The position numbers were made by a program, and so were the translations under genes. Under the pieces are notes generated by a model. That model had not been told where the DNA came from, searched no databases, and was given only the letters and a program-made list of their open reading frames with translations. This document shows positions 46,373 through 57,974 of a stretch of DNA of 64,000 nt, in pieces. Source of the stretch: Silene latifolia (Eukaryota; Streptophyta; Magnoliopsida; Caryophyllales; Caryophyllaceae); contig NC_133537.1 of assembly GCF_048544455.1 (NCBI RefSeq), positions 314,608,238-314,672,237 of the forward strand, given 5' to 3'. The number at the start of each line of letters is the position of its first letter. The stretch's first letter is position 1.

Positions 46373-47663
46373 AACTAATAGCCTGTCAACGCATGGCAGG
46401 CTATGCTGCAATAATTTACCTTGTCTGTCGTCGCTTGCTGATTACAAGACCAGTTATCCCTGACCTATATCTTTTATCACAGTTATTTAGACACCCGCTG
46501 AGTGCTGACTGTTGAGTTAGAATTCTAGAACTAATCACGTAAATCGAATTAACAATTAAATACATCATATGGATGGACTCTATCAAAACCAATTATAGAA
46601 TTAGTCAACCCTTGCTATATTGGTTACTTGATGGAGAAAGTATATATTAGGTTCTAATAGGACTGTCTATACTTTGTATGGTTTATATCCTGAGCTAACT
46701 CCTAATATGATCAGTCTGGTTTATTGATTGGTTTTTATAGTTCTTCTCAAGTTTTTAGGTGATTGTTTCAGAGCTAAGATACTAGAGTTTTGGATAATTT
46801 CATCTCATCTATGTCTCATTTCTAATCTTTATCACGGTTTCAGAAGTATTTGTTCTTGTGGGCTTCCTAATTATAATGTTTATGTGGTGTTCTCTATTTA
46901 TGAACCTTCCTCCATTATTGTTTGATAGCTTAAATTTGATTTATTTACGGGTCCATTGTTTAAGTAGTAGGTTTCACCTGTCTGGTTATTGAGATTGAGT
47001 GCGTGTCTTGTTGATTAAACTTGCAATGAACTTGGTGCGCCCGAATCAGAGCATGAAGGGCCAGTATTCTGTTCACAAGAGAGATATAGGGTGTTGTTAG
47101 TTCTATGTTGGTAGTCGAGATATATGTATTGGCCAGTAAATGAACCTATTCGAAAGAGAAGCAGTTTCTCTTATCTTACCCAATACTTTCCTTATCAAAA
47201 TATCAAGATGCTTTAAATAGATTCTCCTAAGATACTAATCTGTGTCACAGTTCATTGTTATGTTGATAAATTCAGTGAAATTGAATATTCTATTCGCATC
47301 AACCATCAGCATATGGACTATACTAATAGTGTGTCAATGCATAACAATGCTGCAATAATTTACTTGGTCTGTCATCGCTTGGTGATTACAAAACCAGTTA
47401 TATCTGAACTATATCTTTTATCACAGTTATTTAGACTTCCACTAAGTGTTGACTGATGAGTTAGCATTATGAATCTAATCACGTAAACAGAATTAACAAT
47501 TAAACACATCTGATAGGTGGGCTCTGTCGAAACCAATTACAGAATTAATCAACCATTGCTATAATAGTTACTTGATGGAGGAAGTATAAATTAGATTCTA
47601 AGACGACGGTCTATACTTTGTATGCTTTACATTCCGAACTATCTTCTAATATGATCAGACTGT
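46373..47663. repeat. Direct repeat pair of about 340 bp, offset about 947
   Basis: The segment 46373-46715 (ACTAATAGCCTGTCAACGCA onward) recurs at 47321-47663. Shared stretches include GCTGCAATAATTTAC, CTATATCTTTTATCACAGTTATTTAGAC, TTAACAATTAAA and TATACTTTGTATG. Divergence is roughly 15 percent by eye. The DNA between the copies has no recognised gene. Confidence 0.8.
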
Positions 47664-48778
47664 AGTATCAGTGCTCTACAATCTTTGCTAATCATATTCA
47701 ATTCTTATATTTGTAAACATATTAGTTCAGTGCTGTCAGAAAAATGAAGGACAACTAGAATTAATCAGAAGAACACATATACAACATGTTCTGTTATTGC
47801 ATAACTATGGCTTCTAAAAGAATAGGTCTCTGTCTTGCATAACAATGGTTGACCTATTGCATAACAATGGCTTTGCAAAAAAGATGCAAATTGTGCAATT
47901 TACATACAAGTTACATCGGCTAATTGACTGTCTCGCCCTCAAATCCAACCTGACTAAAGACTAACAAAAATTTTTTGAGTGAAAGTTTGTTGCCTGGCCA
48001 AATTTTGAGGAATTGGTAATAGAAGTTTAAAGGATCAGTGAACTGCTCATGTTTTACAACTACTAAATATAGATTTCCTTCTTCCTTCCTTCTTTTTTTC
48101 GTTTGTTTACTCCTCTTTCTACTCTCTTTTATCGGTCTTCAGCATCCTCGCCATCAACTACTCCGCCACCATCATCAGAATCGTCGTCATAGATTTCAAG
48201 ACTCTGAGCCGCAAATGAATTCACAGTAGTGCTCAGCGTAGAATTCAGATGTAAGCAACAACACCGAATTTAACCTTTAATCTTCCTGAAATGTTTCATG
48301 AAGCAGACATGGTCATACTAACTAGTCTAACAGCAAACATACTGAAGTCCAGTCTTACTTCTGGGTAGCTGCAGCAATAGATAATCAGTAGATACATTCA
48401 AGTGGTGTTCACTATGTGACAGTACTAGAGTAGAGGCAAACAATACATTTCAGATACATGCCATTGAACTTGGATTACCAACCAATTTCCATTTTTGCAC
48501 TGAAAACTAATTTTAATGAATGTATTAATCACCATTCAAATTAACCAAATAAATAGCATTTAAAACCACCAACTAATTAGTAATTTCAGACGCAAATTAT
48601 GAGGGCAGCCATTGAATCAAGAATGCATATGAACAACCATGAATCACAAAGACAGACAAGATTCCAAAACAAACAAACTTCAGGGCCTATATAACAGTAC
48701 AAACAATTTCGTATTACTTATATTTAATCACTACAGAGCACAGATAAAACACGAAATATCAAAACTTAACCCACGAAA
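47664..48778. other. Non-coding region with one dispersed-repeat segment
   Basis: The stretch 48070-48200 matches block A at about 8205-8300 (GTTTACTCCT-TTTCTACT, TCGGTCTT, TCCTCGC-ATCAACT). The rest is AT-rich with no gene. TATATAACAG at about 48688 could be a TATA box for the ORF at 48779. Confidence 0.45.
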
Positions 48779-49117
48779 ATGGCAAATATGTTTGTATACC
48801 TGTATACATGCATTCTAGCTAATGTGCCTGACAAAATGGAACAAGGCCAATACAAGCCATGCAATCTAGACAAGCTTGCCAACACCCTAATTAGACAGGG
48901 CTATCACATAGAAGGATTGTCCACGACTAATACTACACGTGGCATGCATTTCAATGGAATTGTGCGAATCGAATTTGGAGAAGATGATACAGCATGCAAA
49001 TTAGCTGAGAAATTTGAAGAAGTCGGACGTGGAAGAGATGATTATTATGCAACTTATAGACCACACCAAGGCCCATACCTTTGGATCGCTACAAAGCGAG
49101 TTGCGGAGCAATTCTGA
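48779..49117 (+). CDS. Hypothetical 112-residue protein
   Basis: A single uninterrupted frame begins with AAAATGGCAAATATG, a plant-like initiation context about 90 bp after a TATA-like TATATAACA. The product begins MANMFVYLYTCILANVPDKM and ends GPYLWIATKRVAEQF. It has a hydrophobic N-terminus of about 15 residues, an acidic middle (EFGEDDTACKLAEKFEEVG) and Arg/Tyr-rich DYYATYRPHQ. I do not recognise the family. Being free of stops in a region where every other gene is broken gives modest support. It lies 0.8 kb inside the Helitron 3' end, so it may be captured cargo. The frame could still be chance. Confidence 0.35.
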   Translation: MANMFVYLYTCILANVPDKMEQGQYKPCNLDKLANTLIRQGYHIEGLSTTNTTRGMHFNGIVRIEFGEDDTACKLAEKFEEVGRGRDDYYATYRPHQGPYLWIATKRVAEQF

Positions 49118-49903
49118 TGTACACCAACTTGTAAAAAGGTTCCATACGCATTGAAGAAAGCAGGGAAAGAGCTTGCTGCAAACGATGACATATGTATGTA
49201 TAGCTGCATAAATATTACAATATGAACAACAAGCAACAATAATAGAATGGCCAAATAGTATGAAATTACTCTTCAAGTTTCCATACATAATGATACAATA
49301 GTTGTTTCAATTCAATTTAATTCTTTACATTTCTATTTTACTATTTAGTTTGAGTTTGAGGTTTTCTGAAATTTAAGATTGTTAGGGTTTGCTTTTTTCT
49401 ATTGGAATACTGTGAGTTTCGTTCATGGGTTTGTTAGGGTTCGTCATTGTAAAATTGTAATTTTTTTTATCAATGTGTTCTACAATTTATGAGGTTTTGA
49501 ACATGATTGTGGTACTGTGTCAGTAAGACAATGTCTTGTATAAGACAGTTTTACACAAAAGATAAAATGTGAAACGGATCTAAACATAACCATATTATTA
49601 GTGAGTAAAAATAGTGGTAGTTCGATGATTGTACCCATATTATTAGTAAAGAACCCGTCTTATAATAAGGTTGTGCAAGAAACTATAAAAGTCGCGCTTT
49701 TCTTAGAAACATTGGGATTTCTTTATGTTTTATGGTGATTAGGGTTAATCTTTTTCGAGTTATATTAACTGATTTAAACATTCTGCCTCGTACATTAAGA
49801 AAATAAAAAGCATGTGCTAACTAAATGATACATTCAAAGCAATCCAATTACCATTATACGTCTCTATGAAATCTTACGCATCAAAACACGTGATACCTTG
49901 GAA

Positions 49904-49936
49904 CTCCGCGCGCATCGCACGCGGAGAAACAACTAG
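49904..49936 (+). mobile_element. Helitron 3' terminus: hairpin plus CTAG
   Basis: CTCCGCG (49904-49910) pairs with CGCGGAG (49920-49926) across a GC-rich loop. Ten bases further on, AAACAACTAG ends in CTAG (49933-49936) and the next host base is T. This is the standard plant Helitron 3' end, with insertion between A and T. Its orientation matches the plus-strand Rep/helicase and RPA-like genes upstream, so it is the likely 3' end of that element, though 17 kb separate it from the helicase. Confidence 0.85.
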
Positions 49937-50300
49937 TAAATGTGAGAAATTTCTCCCAACTATGAACAGTTGAGCAGTAACTATCGTGCCTCACGCGTGC
50001 TAAACAGTTCTTACGCTGTGCTCTATTTTGTTCTTTTCGTTTCTCGTGCTTTCCACCTGTTGTTCTCTCTTGTTTCCTATCGTGCCTCACACGCGCATCT
50101 TTCCTGCTTTCTCTGACCTCCTCTTCCCTCCTCTTTCCTCCTTTTACTTTACTCTTCTTTCAGCTTATGGATTGGCTACTCCTACTTCTTTACTTTCTTC
50201 TTCCTAAACCTTATTTATTCAAACAAAGTGTTAATTTAATTAGGGTTTGTATCAATGGTGGGTGTTTTTGTAGGTTGTGTAGATGGAAGACTTGCACGAA
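49937..50300. repeat. Dispersed repeat block B, start
   Basis: Homology to 7976 onward begins at the base after the Helitron CTAG: TAAATGTG, then GTGCCTCACGCGTGCTAAACAG, a CT-rich stretch and TACTCCTACTTCTTTACTTTC. It represents host DNA next to the Helitron or the start of another copy of a repeated element. No coding sequence is recognised. Confidence 0.6.
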
Positions 50301-50380
50301 TTAGGGTTATGGACTATGGTTCACAATTAAAAAAGAAATTTTGATTGTTTTCGATAAATAATCAGATTATAAGGTTTTAT

Positions 50381-50475
50381 TGCGGATCAATCGGAGTTGA
50401 TGGTGTTGTAGGGTTTTGTTGCGGATCAATCGGAGGTGCTGGAATTTTAGGGTTTTGTTGCGGATCAATTCGGAG
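50381..50475. repeat. 39-bp tandem repeat, three copies
   Basis: TGCGGATCAATCGGAG begins at 50381, 50420 and 50459 (third copy with one extra T). Because 39 is divisible by three, a frame through it shows a 13-residue repeat around FCCGSIG. No evidence that it is translated. Confidence 0.8.
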
Positions 50476-51542
50476 CTGGTGGCTGGCGTCTGTCTTATGT
50501 CGAAACTCAAAGGTGTTTACTATTTCGTAGGTTTGGCTCTTCTTCACTATTCTGTTTTGTTGGTTGCATTCTGTCGAGTAAGGTATTTGATCTCCGTTCT
50601 CGTGTCGTGATTTTCACATATTTTCACTATACTTGTGTGTTCACATTTTCAAACGTCAATATCCCTATCTTTCTTTATTTACTATATGTGAATTAAAAGA
50701 TACGGAGTATGATAGTTCCGTCCTAAACTAGAATTTAGGATGATAAAAAATGAGTAAAAAAATATTTGTCATACATTTTTCGGCTAGTAAGAAGTGTATA
50801 TGTTCCTAGCTCAAGTTCCGGAGCACCATGAATCTTGAATGTTCATGGACCGTCAGGCGTCAGACCGATCATGTGCCGTGGTTTCAAAACTTGATTTTAT
50901 CAGTTTTGAGTTTTGACTTAGATATAACAACAATTAAGTCTGATATATCAACAACACTCATTTACGACTTCATTCTATCTCGTATTTTACAGTTACGGGC
51001 TCACATGTCACAACATACAGCTGATTATAGCAATTACCTACCAAAACCTTTGAAATGCAATTAATAACTGCTACGGATGTCAAGTTACTATTAGAATGCT
51101 TATTTTAGGATTTTGGTGCACTGGCTCCTCTGGCTTTGTTTCTGCTTATTTGATGTGGAAGAAGTTGTAAATTCACGCGCAGTTGTAGAGGTCTTTTTAC
51201 CATTTCCCTGCATGTTAGCATACTTGTAGAACTTTCAATTTGTTATGTGTACCCTTATTATAATGCCATTGGTGAAGGCTTTGGGTCTGGAATTTAGCTG
51301 TTGCATTTTTTTAGCATCTAAAATCTTTGGGGGTACCGTTTGATGTCTATCCGATGATAAACTTTCGTGATTTTAGTGTTAATTCACACTATTAAAAATT
51401 GGTGATGGTGTTGGTTTTAGACTTTAAGCATGTGCTTTAATTGGTTTTTAATTTACCAGGCTTATTTAGGGTGTTCGTATGTTTTAGCTTGCTTATTTAG
51501 GGTTTTGATAAAGCATGTATAGGTGTTGATTTCTGGTGAATC

Positions 51543-51815
51543 TTACTTGTGGTATCTTCAAACTGAACATTTACCTGCTTGTGGTACTTTCGGGCTGCTG
51601 GTGATTGTCCAATTTGACCCCTGTGTTCATTTCCCGGGTTTTGACTTTTCTTTAACCCATGTTTAGTTATCTATGGGATCTTCATAGCGCAATCATACAG
51701 GTTTTTTGTTCTTTTCGTTGATTGTGTTAATTTGTTTACGTATGTTTACTTGTGGTACCTTCAAGCCGAACATTTACTTGTTTGTAGTGCCCTGAAGCTG
51801 CTGGTTGATTGTCTT
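51543..51815. repeat. Direct repeat pair, about 200 bp apart
   Basis: CTTACTTGTGGTATCTTCAA with GAACATTTAC at about 51542 recurs as TTACTTGTGGTACCTTCAA with GAACATTTAC at about 51748, each followed by GCTGCTGGT-GATTGTC. The surrounding 50500-52370 has no recognised gene. Confidence 0.7.
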
Positions 51816-52370
51816 AATTTGTTTATATATGTTTTCCCTTCTTATTGCTGATTGTTATTTTGATCTAACTCTCCCGGTTTGAATTCAGGGGTGCTAGACA
51901 TTACAGTTTCGGCGCACCTGGAGAGGAACGATGATCTGATCTTTGCACCGCTTTGAGGTTGCTGATTGAATCGGCAAAGGCAAACCACAAGTATGATTTC
52001 CTTGGCCTGAACTCAACTGTTTAATTTGGTGGGTGCTGATAGTGTTGTAATTTTTAAATCCGTCTTACTTCTCTTATCCTGGCAGTATCCTGTGTATTAG
52101 CGGTCACGGGGCGCGTGGTGTCGTTGGTGAAGGCCCTCCAGGCGAGAATTATGCAGTGCATTCTCACACATTCCGCCTTTTCGGTCCTCTCTTCGTTATT
52201 GCTATACATCATTCGACCTTCTCCCTCTCCGTTCTTCATTTTTGTTTACCTTCTCTGTTAATTATTTCTTCAGCTTTCGTCTTTCAATATGCCCCGCCGA
52301 ATTTTAGTCAAATCAGCTGCGTCCATCGATTTTAGATTTCTGAGGTATGATCACCTGGTTTTGTTCAATT

Positions 52371-53645
52371 TAAAGTGGATCTATTCAGTTTTAGGGTTTT
52401 TATTTGACTGTTGCCTGTTCATTGGTTTAATTACTATTAATTAATTTTGCGGGTTTTGTTTGGGTTTGTTATTTTCATTGACATCTTTCTTCTTTTCATG
52501 GTTTATTATTTTCATCTTTGTTTACCGTTATTTTTTTTTTCGTGTTTTGATCTTCGCATTCTGAGTTCTTAATCATATCTCCTAACTATTGCTGTCAATC
52601 ATGTTGGAGAACTTATTCGTTTCATTACTTTCGATTTATGTACAACTACACCGTTTTGGCATTCAAATTCCCTTCGGTTTGCTAGCTATGTTCATGATCC
52701 ATTTGTTTTATTATTTGACAGGCTGGTGTTTTTTGTTTGTTGTTGCAATTTAAAGTGGTTCTATTAAGTTTTAGGTTTTTATTTGAGTGTTGCATGTTCA
52801 TTTGTTTAATTACTACTAATTAATTTTGCGGGTTTTGTTTTGGTTTGGTATTTTCATTGACGTCTTTCTTCTTTTCATGGTTTATTATTTTCATCATTGT
52901 TTACCGTTCATTCTTGATTCGTGTTTTGATCTTCGCATTCTGAGTTCCTAATCATATCTCTTCACTATTGCTGTCAATCATGTTGGAGATCTTATTCGTT
53001 TCGTTACTTTCGATTTATGTACAACTACACCATTTAGGCATTCAAATTCCCTTCAGTTTGCTTAGCTATGTTCATGATCCATTTGTTTTATTATTTGACA
53101 GGCTGGTGTTTTTTGTTCGTTGTTGCAATTTAAAGTGGTTCTATTCAGTTTTAGGGTTTTTATTTAAGTGTTGCTTGTTCATTGGTTTAATTACTACTAA
53201 TTAATTTTGCGGGTTTTGTTTGGGTTTGTTATTTTCATTGACGTCTTTCTTCTTTTCGTGGTTTATTATTTTCATCATTGTTTACCGTTCTTTCTTGATT
53301 CGTGTTTTGATCTTCGCATTCTGAGTTCTTAATCGTATCTCTTCACTATTGGTGTCAATCAAGTTGGAGATCTTATTCATTTCGTTACTTTCGATGTATG
53401 TACAACTACACCATTTAGGCATTCAAATTCCCTTCAGTTTGCTTAGCTATGTTCATGATCCATTTGTTTTATTATTTGACAGGCTGGTGTTTTTTGTTCG
53501 GTTGTTGCAATTTAAAGTGGTTCTATTCAGTTTTAGGGTTTTTATTTGAGTGTTGCCTGTTCATTGGTTTAATTACTACTAATTAGTTTTACGGGTTTTG
53601 TTTGGGTTTGTTATTTTCATTGTTTTTCTTCTTTTCACGGTTTAT
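52371..53645. repeat. 380-bp tandem repeat, about 3.3 copies
   Basis: TAAAGTGG-TCTATT-AGTTTTAGG starts at 52371, 52752, 53131 and 53513 (spacing 381, 379, 382). Each unit contains TTTTGCGGGTTTTGTTTGGGTTTG, CGTCTTTCTTCTTTTC, GATCTTCGCATTCTGAGTTC, a TACAACTACACC segment and CAGGCTGGTGTTTTTTGTT. Units differ by a few percent. The unit's start matches block A near 8495, so the repeat block expanded here. T-rich frames of up to 78 residues in it are incidental. Confidence 0.9.
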
Positions 53646-54257
53646 TATTTTCATATTTTCTTGATGTGGATTGTAAAAGAAATAATCTTTTTGAATTATG
53701 GATATGTTTAGCATCGATGAAGTGAGCACAGAGTGACCATTATCCAGTTATCGTGTTGTGCGGCTCAATTGATGCTCATATCTGTGTACTTGGAACAGAA
53801 CTATTCTGAGTTCGAGTGAAAAAACAGAATGGTTGCATAAATAATCAAGGCACTCCTCAAAATTCAGCCTTTTATGGTTTAATGGGTACAGGTGGGGATT
53901 TTAATTAGTAGAGCGGAACTGAAATTTGAGAACGTTTTTCCGGAAGACTAATAATAGAATCACCTATACATAGCAATATTGAGCCGTTGCCCACAATCCT
54001 CAAAAAAACTGTTTGACAGCCATTGTGAATCACAATCGTGATTCATTTCCTTATTTTATGTATACACAATTTATCCTTTTTTCTATTAGCCTATCCTTAT
54101 CTTGTATAAATAACATATTCTCACAAAGTTATAAGACACGTTGAATTCAATAATATCATTCTATCATTCTTACAAGTATTGGTTTTATTATGGTCTCAGG
54201 CTAGGTTAAATACACCCTGCCTCCATTTTTTTTATATACAAATTTGATCTCTTCCAT

Positions 54258-55482
54258 CATGCCTGATGCAATAGTTTCTTCTTCCGCTACTCCAACAACT
54301 TACTCTATCATTCAAGTTGAGAACCCGAGCACCAATATCACTCAGGTTCTCTTCAACGGATCGAATTATGATGAGTGGTCTCGATCTTTTCTTTTGGCTA
54401 TTCTGGCTAAAGGCAAGGATGGTTTCATCGACGGGTCAATTTCAAAACCCGAAGAATCAGCGGCCACTTATCAACAATGGCGCTCCACCAATGCGTTAGT
54501 GACGCGTGGATCTTTAATTCTATCGCGCCTACTCTTCGCAACCAGATTTCTTCTCGCCCTGAAGCAAAATTACTTTGGGACGATATCAAAAATCGTTTCT
54601 GCCAAGGAAACGATCCAAGGATTTATCAACTACAATCGGATCTCGTTGCTTATCGTCAAGGCCCTACCGAGTCCCTGATGCAGTACTATGGCAGAATGAT
54701 GAAGCTATGGGACGATATTATTGCATTTGATCCTCTTCCTCAATGCTCTTGTAATCCTTGTAAGTGTGATTGGGTTACTCTCATGGATGTCCGGCGGGAA
54801 AAACAGAGGGCTCGTGATTTCTTGATTGGTCTTGACGCAAAATTCGACAACATTCGTTCTCAAATTCTCGGTGTCAATCATCTTCCTAATTTGAATTTAA
54901 TTTATAATAATCTTTTACAAGATGAATGCTTTCGTTTAATTTCACAAACATCGACTACTCAAACACCGGATGTTATGGCTCACGTTGTCCGCACACACTC
55001 GAATAATTCCCGTCCTGCTAGTGGGGGCGTGACTCTCGAAATAATCGTGGCCCAAATGAATCAACTCGACCTTACTGTATTGCTTGCAAAAGACCAGGGC
55101 ATCTTTATAAAGTTTGTTATCGTGTCACGGGTAATTTTCCCGAATGGTGGGGAGATCGACCTCATGATCGAATTTATGTTGATGACTCCGACCCAAATAA
55201 TATTATTGTCACTGCTGAGGGGCGTGGTCGAGGGCCGTCTGACCGCTCGAAACAGAGTAGTAACACCATTGCTCCTCGAGCCCATATGGTTGCTGTACCA
55301 TCTGCTTCTGTACCGTCTGCTAGTACAGGTCCAACTTCGTCTTCTTCCTCGGTTGTCCTTACAATGGATAATATTGACCTGAACTCTTTCAATCCGACTC
55401 AACTTGGGGAACTAACCAGGCTATGGAAGGCTCATCAAGCCGGCTCCAATCAACCAACTCAGGGTAATTTATCTAAACCTGT
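54258..55482 (+). pseudogene. copia-2 gag with zinc knuckle, frameshifted
   Basis: The first frame reads MPDAIVSSSATPTTYSIIQ with LFNGSNYDEWSRSFLLAI, the opening of the plant copia gag family with a GSNYxxWSR motif. It shifts at about 54500 into DAWIFNSIAPTLRNQI and LQSDLVAYRQGPTESLMQYY and shifts again near 55030. The knuckle CIACKRPGHLYKVCY (C-x2-C-x4-H-x4-C) lies at about 55079-55123 and is followed by FPEWWGDRP. The Ser-rich linker then continues to about 55480. Confidence 0.75.
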
Positions 55483-56618
55483 TTTATCTTCTTGGATTAT
55501 TGATACAGGGGGCTCGCGTCATATATCAGGTTCATTGTCGCATTTTTCGAATGTTCGTTCAATATTGCCATTATCAGTAGGCCTCCCAAATGGGGATATT
55601 GCTTATGCCACTTGATGTGGAGATATTGTACTCTCTGACCGTTTAATACTCAAAGATGTTTTATATACTAAACAATTAACGTGTCATCTTATATTCGTCT
55701 CTAGTTTATTATTAGATACCACTCTCACAATTCAATTTTCGCACCAACTTTGTCTCATATAGGACCGTTCCTCGAAGATCCTGATTGGTGCGGGAGCAAC
55801 GTGAGGGTCTATATTACTTGACGAGTGTAAGCGGTGACACGGTCAAGGTGTGCGCGGTGGGATCTCTCGGCTCAACCGAGTTGTGGCATAGAAGGTTGGG
55901 TCACCCGTCCTCCCATGTCTTTCGTTTTTTGCCTTTTATCAATAAACGTTCTAGCAAACATTTTGATTGTCGAACTTGTGATATTTGTTTACGCGCTAAA
56001 CAAACGCGCGAACATTTTTCTTTAAGTTTAAACAATGCTATGTCAATTTTCGATCTCATTCATTGCGATTTATGGGGCCCATACTCTTCCAATGGATCGT
56101 GCGGATCCCAATGTTTTCTCACAATTGTAGACGATTTTTCACGTTCTACATGGGTCTATCTTTTACGACATAAAAATGACACGCAATAAACCTTACTTAA
56201 TTTTTTTTGCTATGGTCGAAAGACAATTTAATAAGAAAATCAAAATGATACGTAGTGATAATGGGGGAGAATTCCGATCTCTTATTACTTTTTTCAATAC
56301 TCAAGGTATTTTATTTCAAAATTCCAATGTTGGAACACCCCAACAAAACGGGAGAGCTGAACGGAAACATAGACATATTCTAAACGTCGCTCGTGCCCTC
56401 TTATTTCAAGCAAGTTTACCTATATTTCTCTGGGGCGAATGTATTTTAAGTGCGGTTCATCTCATTAATCGTACTCCCACTCCCCTTCTTAAAGGTAAAA
56501 CGCCATTTGAAAAGCTTTTTAACAAACCTCCACCTATGGAGAACATTCGAGTTTTTGAGTGTCTTAGTTACGCAAAGAATTTAAATCGTAGCAAAGACAA
56601 ATTTGCATCTCGTAGTTA
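55483..56618 (+). pseudogene. copia-2 protease and integrase
   Basis: Protease: WIIDTGGSRHISGSLSHF at 55494, with DTGGS in place of the usual DSGAS. Sequence between 55620 and 55790 is decayed. GAG-pre-integrase has WHRRLGHPSSHVF and CDICLRAKQ; the integrase core has IHCDLWGPY (about 56062), MIRSDNGGEF (about 56246) and NGRAERKHRHIL (about 56348), so D, D and E are all visible. A frame shift near 56190 and a stop at 56617 break the frame. Confidence 0.8.
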
Positions 56619-57974
56619 AAAAATGTGTTTTTATTGGGTACCCATTTGGTAATAAAGGATGGCGTCTCTACAATTTAGACACCAGATCTTATTTCGATTC
56701 TCGTGACGTCGTTTTCATTGAAAATGAGTTTCCTTATCAAAATCTTGGTCTTCACAACGACGACCCTACAACCCCTTCTTTTTTACAAGACACACTCACA
56801 CCTATCGACCAAGCTATTCTTGTTCAACAATCTGACACCTCTACATCATCGGGCTCGACCAATAACGAACCCAACACCTCATCATCACCATCTACCACGA
56901 CACTTGATCGACCCGAGCCATCTGCTCTTTCTCTCGACCAAACCAGGGATACTCCACCCAACTCACACACCATCATGGGCCGTGTTCATCGTTTAAAGCT
57001 TCAAAATTCCAATCTTAAAGATTTTGTACAACCACCTATACATCCGTCTACTCACTTGCTCATCACGCCATCAACATCATCAGGTACCAAGTTTCCAATA
57101 TCTCATTACATTAGCAATAGCAAATTTTCTCCTAACCATCAAATTTTCTTGTCGGCCGTGACCAACAATTACGAGCCCAATTCTTTTAAAGAAGCTATGC
57201 AGCTACCCGAATGGAAAGCAGCTATGCAACTTGAACTTGCCGCTCTGGAAAAAAAATCACACTTGGACACTCGAAGATCTCCCACCAAATAAAAAGGCAA
57301 TCAGGTCCAAATGGGTCTATAAAATCAAGTGCAACTCCAATGGTACTATAGAACGTCACAAGGCTCGATTAGTCGTCATGGGAAACCGACAAATAGAGGG
57401 GGTCGATTACAACGAAACATTCGCACCAACGGTGAAACTTGTTACTGTTCGTACTCTCCTTGCCATAGCTGCAGCTAAAAATTGGACTCTCCATCAAATG
57501 GACGTTCACAATACATTCCTACATGGTGACCTCAACGAAGAAGTATATATGAGACCACCACCGGGGTTGGACAATATCCCAGACGGGAAAGTTTGACGAT
57601 TACAAAAATCCCTTTATGGCCTCCGTCAAGCACCTCGATGTTGGTACGCTAAACTCGATTCCGCTCTTCTTAAATACGGTTTCAAACAAAACCCCTATGA
57701 TCACTCTTTATTCTCCTTCATAAGCGAAGAAACAGAAATTCACATTCTCGTCTATGTTGACGACTTGGTCATTTGTGGGAACATGCCTACAAAAATTACC
57801 GAATTCAAAAATTATTTGACCCAATGTTTTCACATGAAAGATCTCGGGACACTTTAATACTTTTTGGGCTAGAAATCGCAAGAAATGCTACGGGCATATT
57901 TGTATCCCAGCGAAAATATGCTCTCGACATTCTCACAGAAACCGGTCTTCTTGGAGCCAAACCCGCACCGATCC
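56619..57974 (+). pseudogene. copia-2 reverse transcriptase, truncated
   Basis: A linker with FIGYPFGNKGWRLYN and a Ser/Thr/Pro-rich stretch leads to the RT: KAIRSKWVYKIKCNSNG (about 57293), QMDVHNTFLHGDLNEEVYM (about 57498) and YVDDLVICGN (about 57753), followed by QRKYALDILTETGLLG, where the gypsy LTR cuts it off. A TGA at 57594 and shifts near 57270 and 57845 are present. RNase H is missing. Confidence 0.82.

Larger units (their letters stand above)
54010..57974 (+). mobile_element. Second Ty1/copia element, short LTR, 3' truncated
   Basis: A short 5' LTR (about 54010-54174, TGTTTGACAG to CTTACA, with a TATAAATA box at about 54105) is followed by a diverged primer-binding site (TGGTCTCAGGCTAGG, 54191), gag, protease, integrase and RT. 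The element stops abruptly at 57974 where a gypsy LTR begins, losing the rest of RT, RNase H and the 3' LTR. No remainder is recognisable right of the gypsy element, so truncation was by deletion as well as insertion. The short LTR and gag type suggest a different lineage from the 18.6-kb element. Confidence 0.8.

Noticed and set aside
50345..50530. Small Gly/Cys protein with 13-residue repeats
   Set aside because: The repeat is explained by three 39-bp units; no start context, homology or downstream coding sequence supports translation.
52968..53549. Two similar 66-78-residue frames as paralogous small genes
   Set aside because: They are the same frame in consecutive 380-bp tandem units, T-rich, and not preserved in the first unit.
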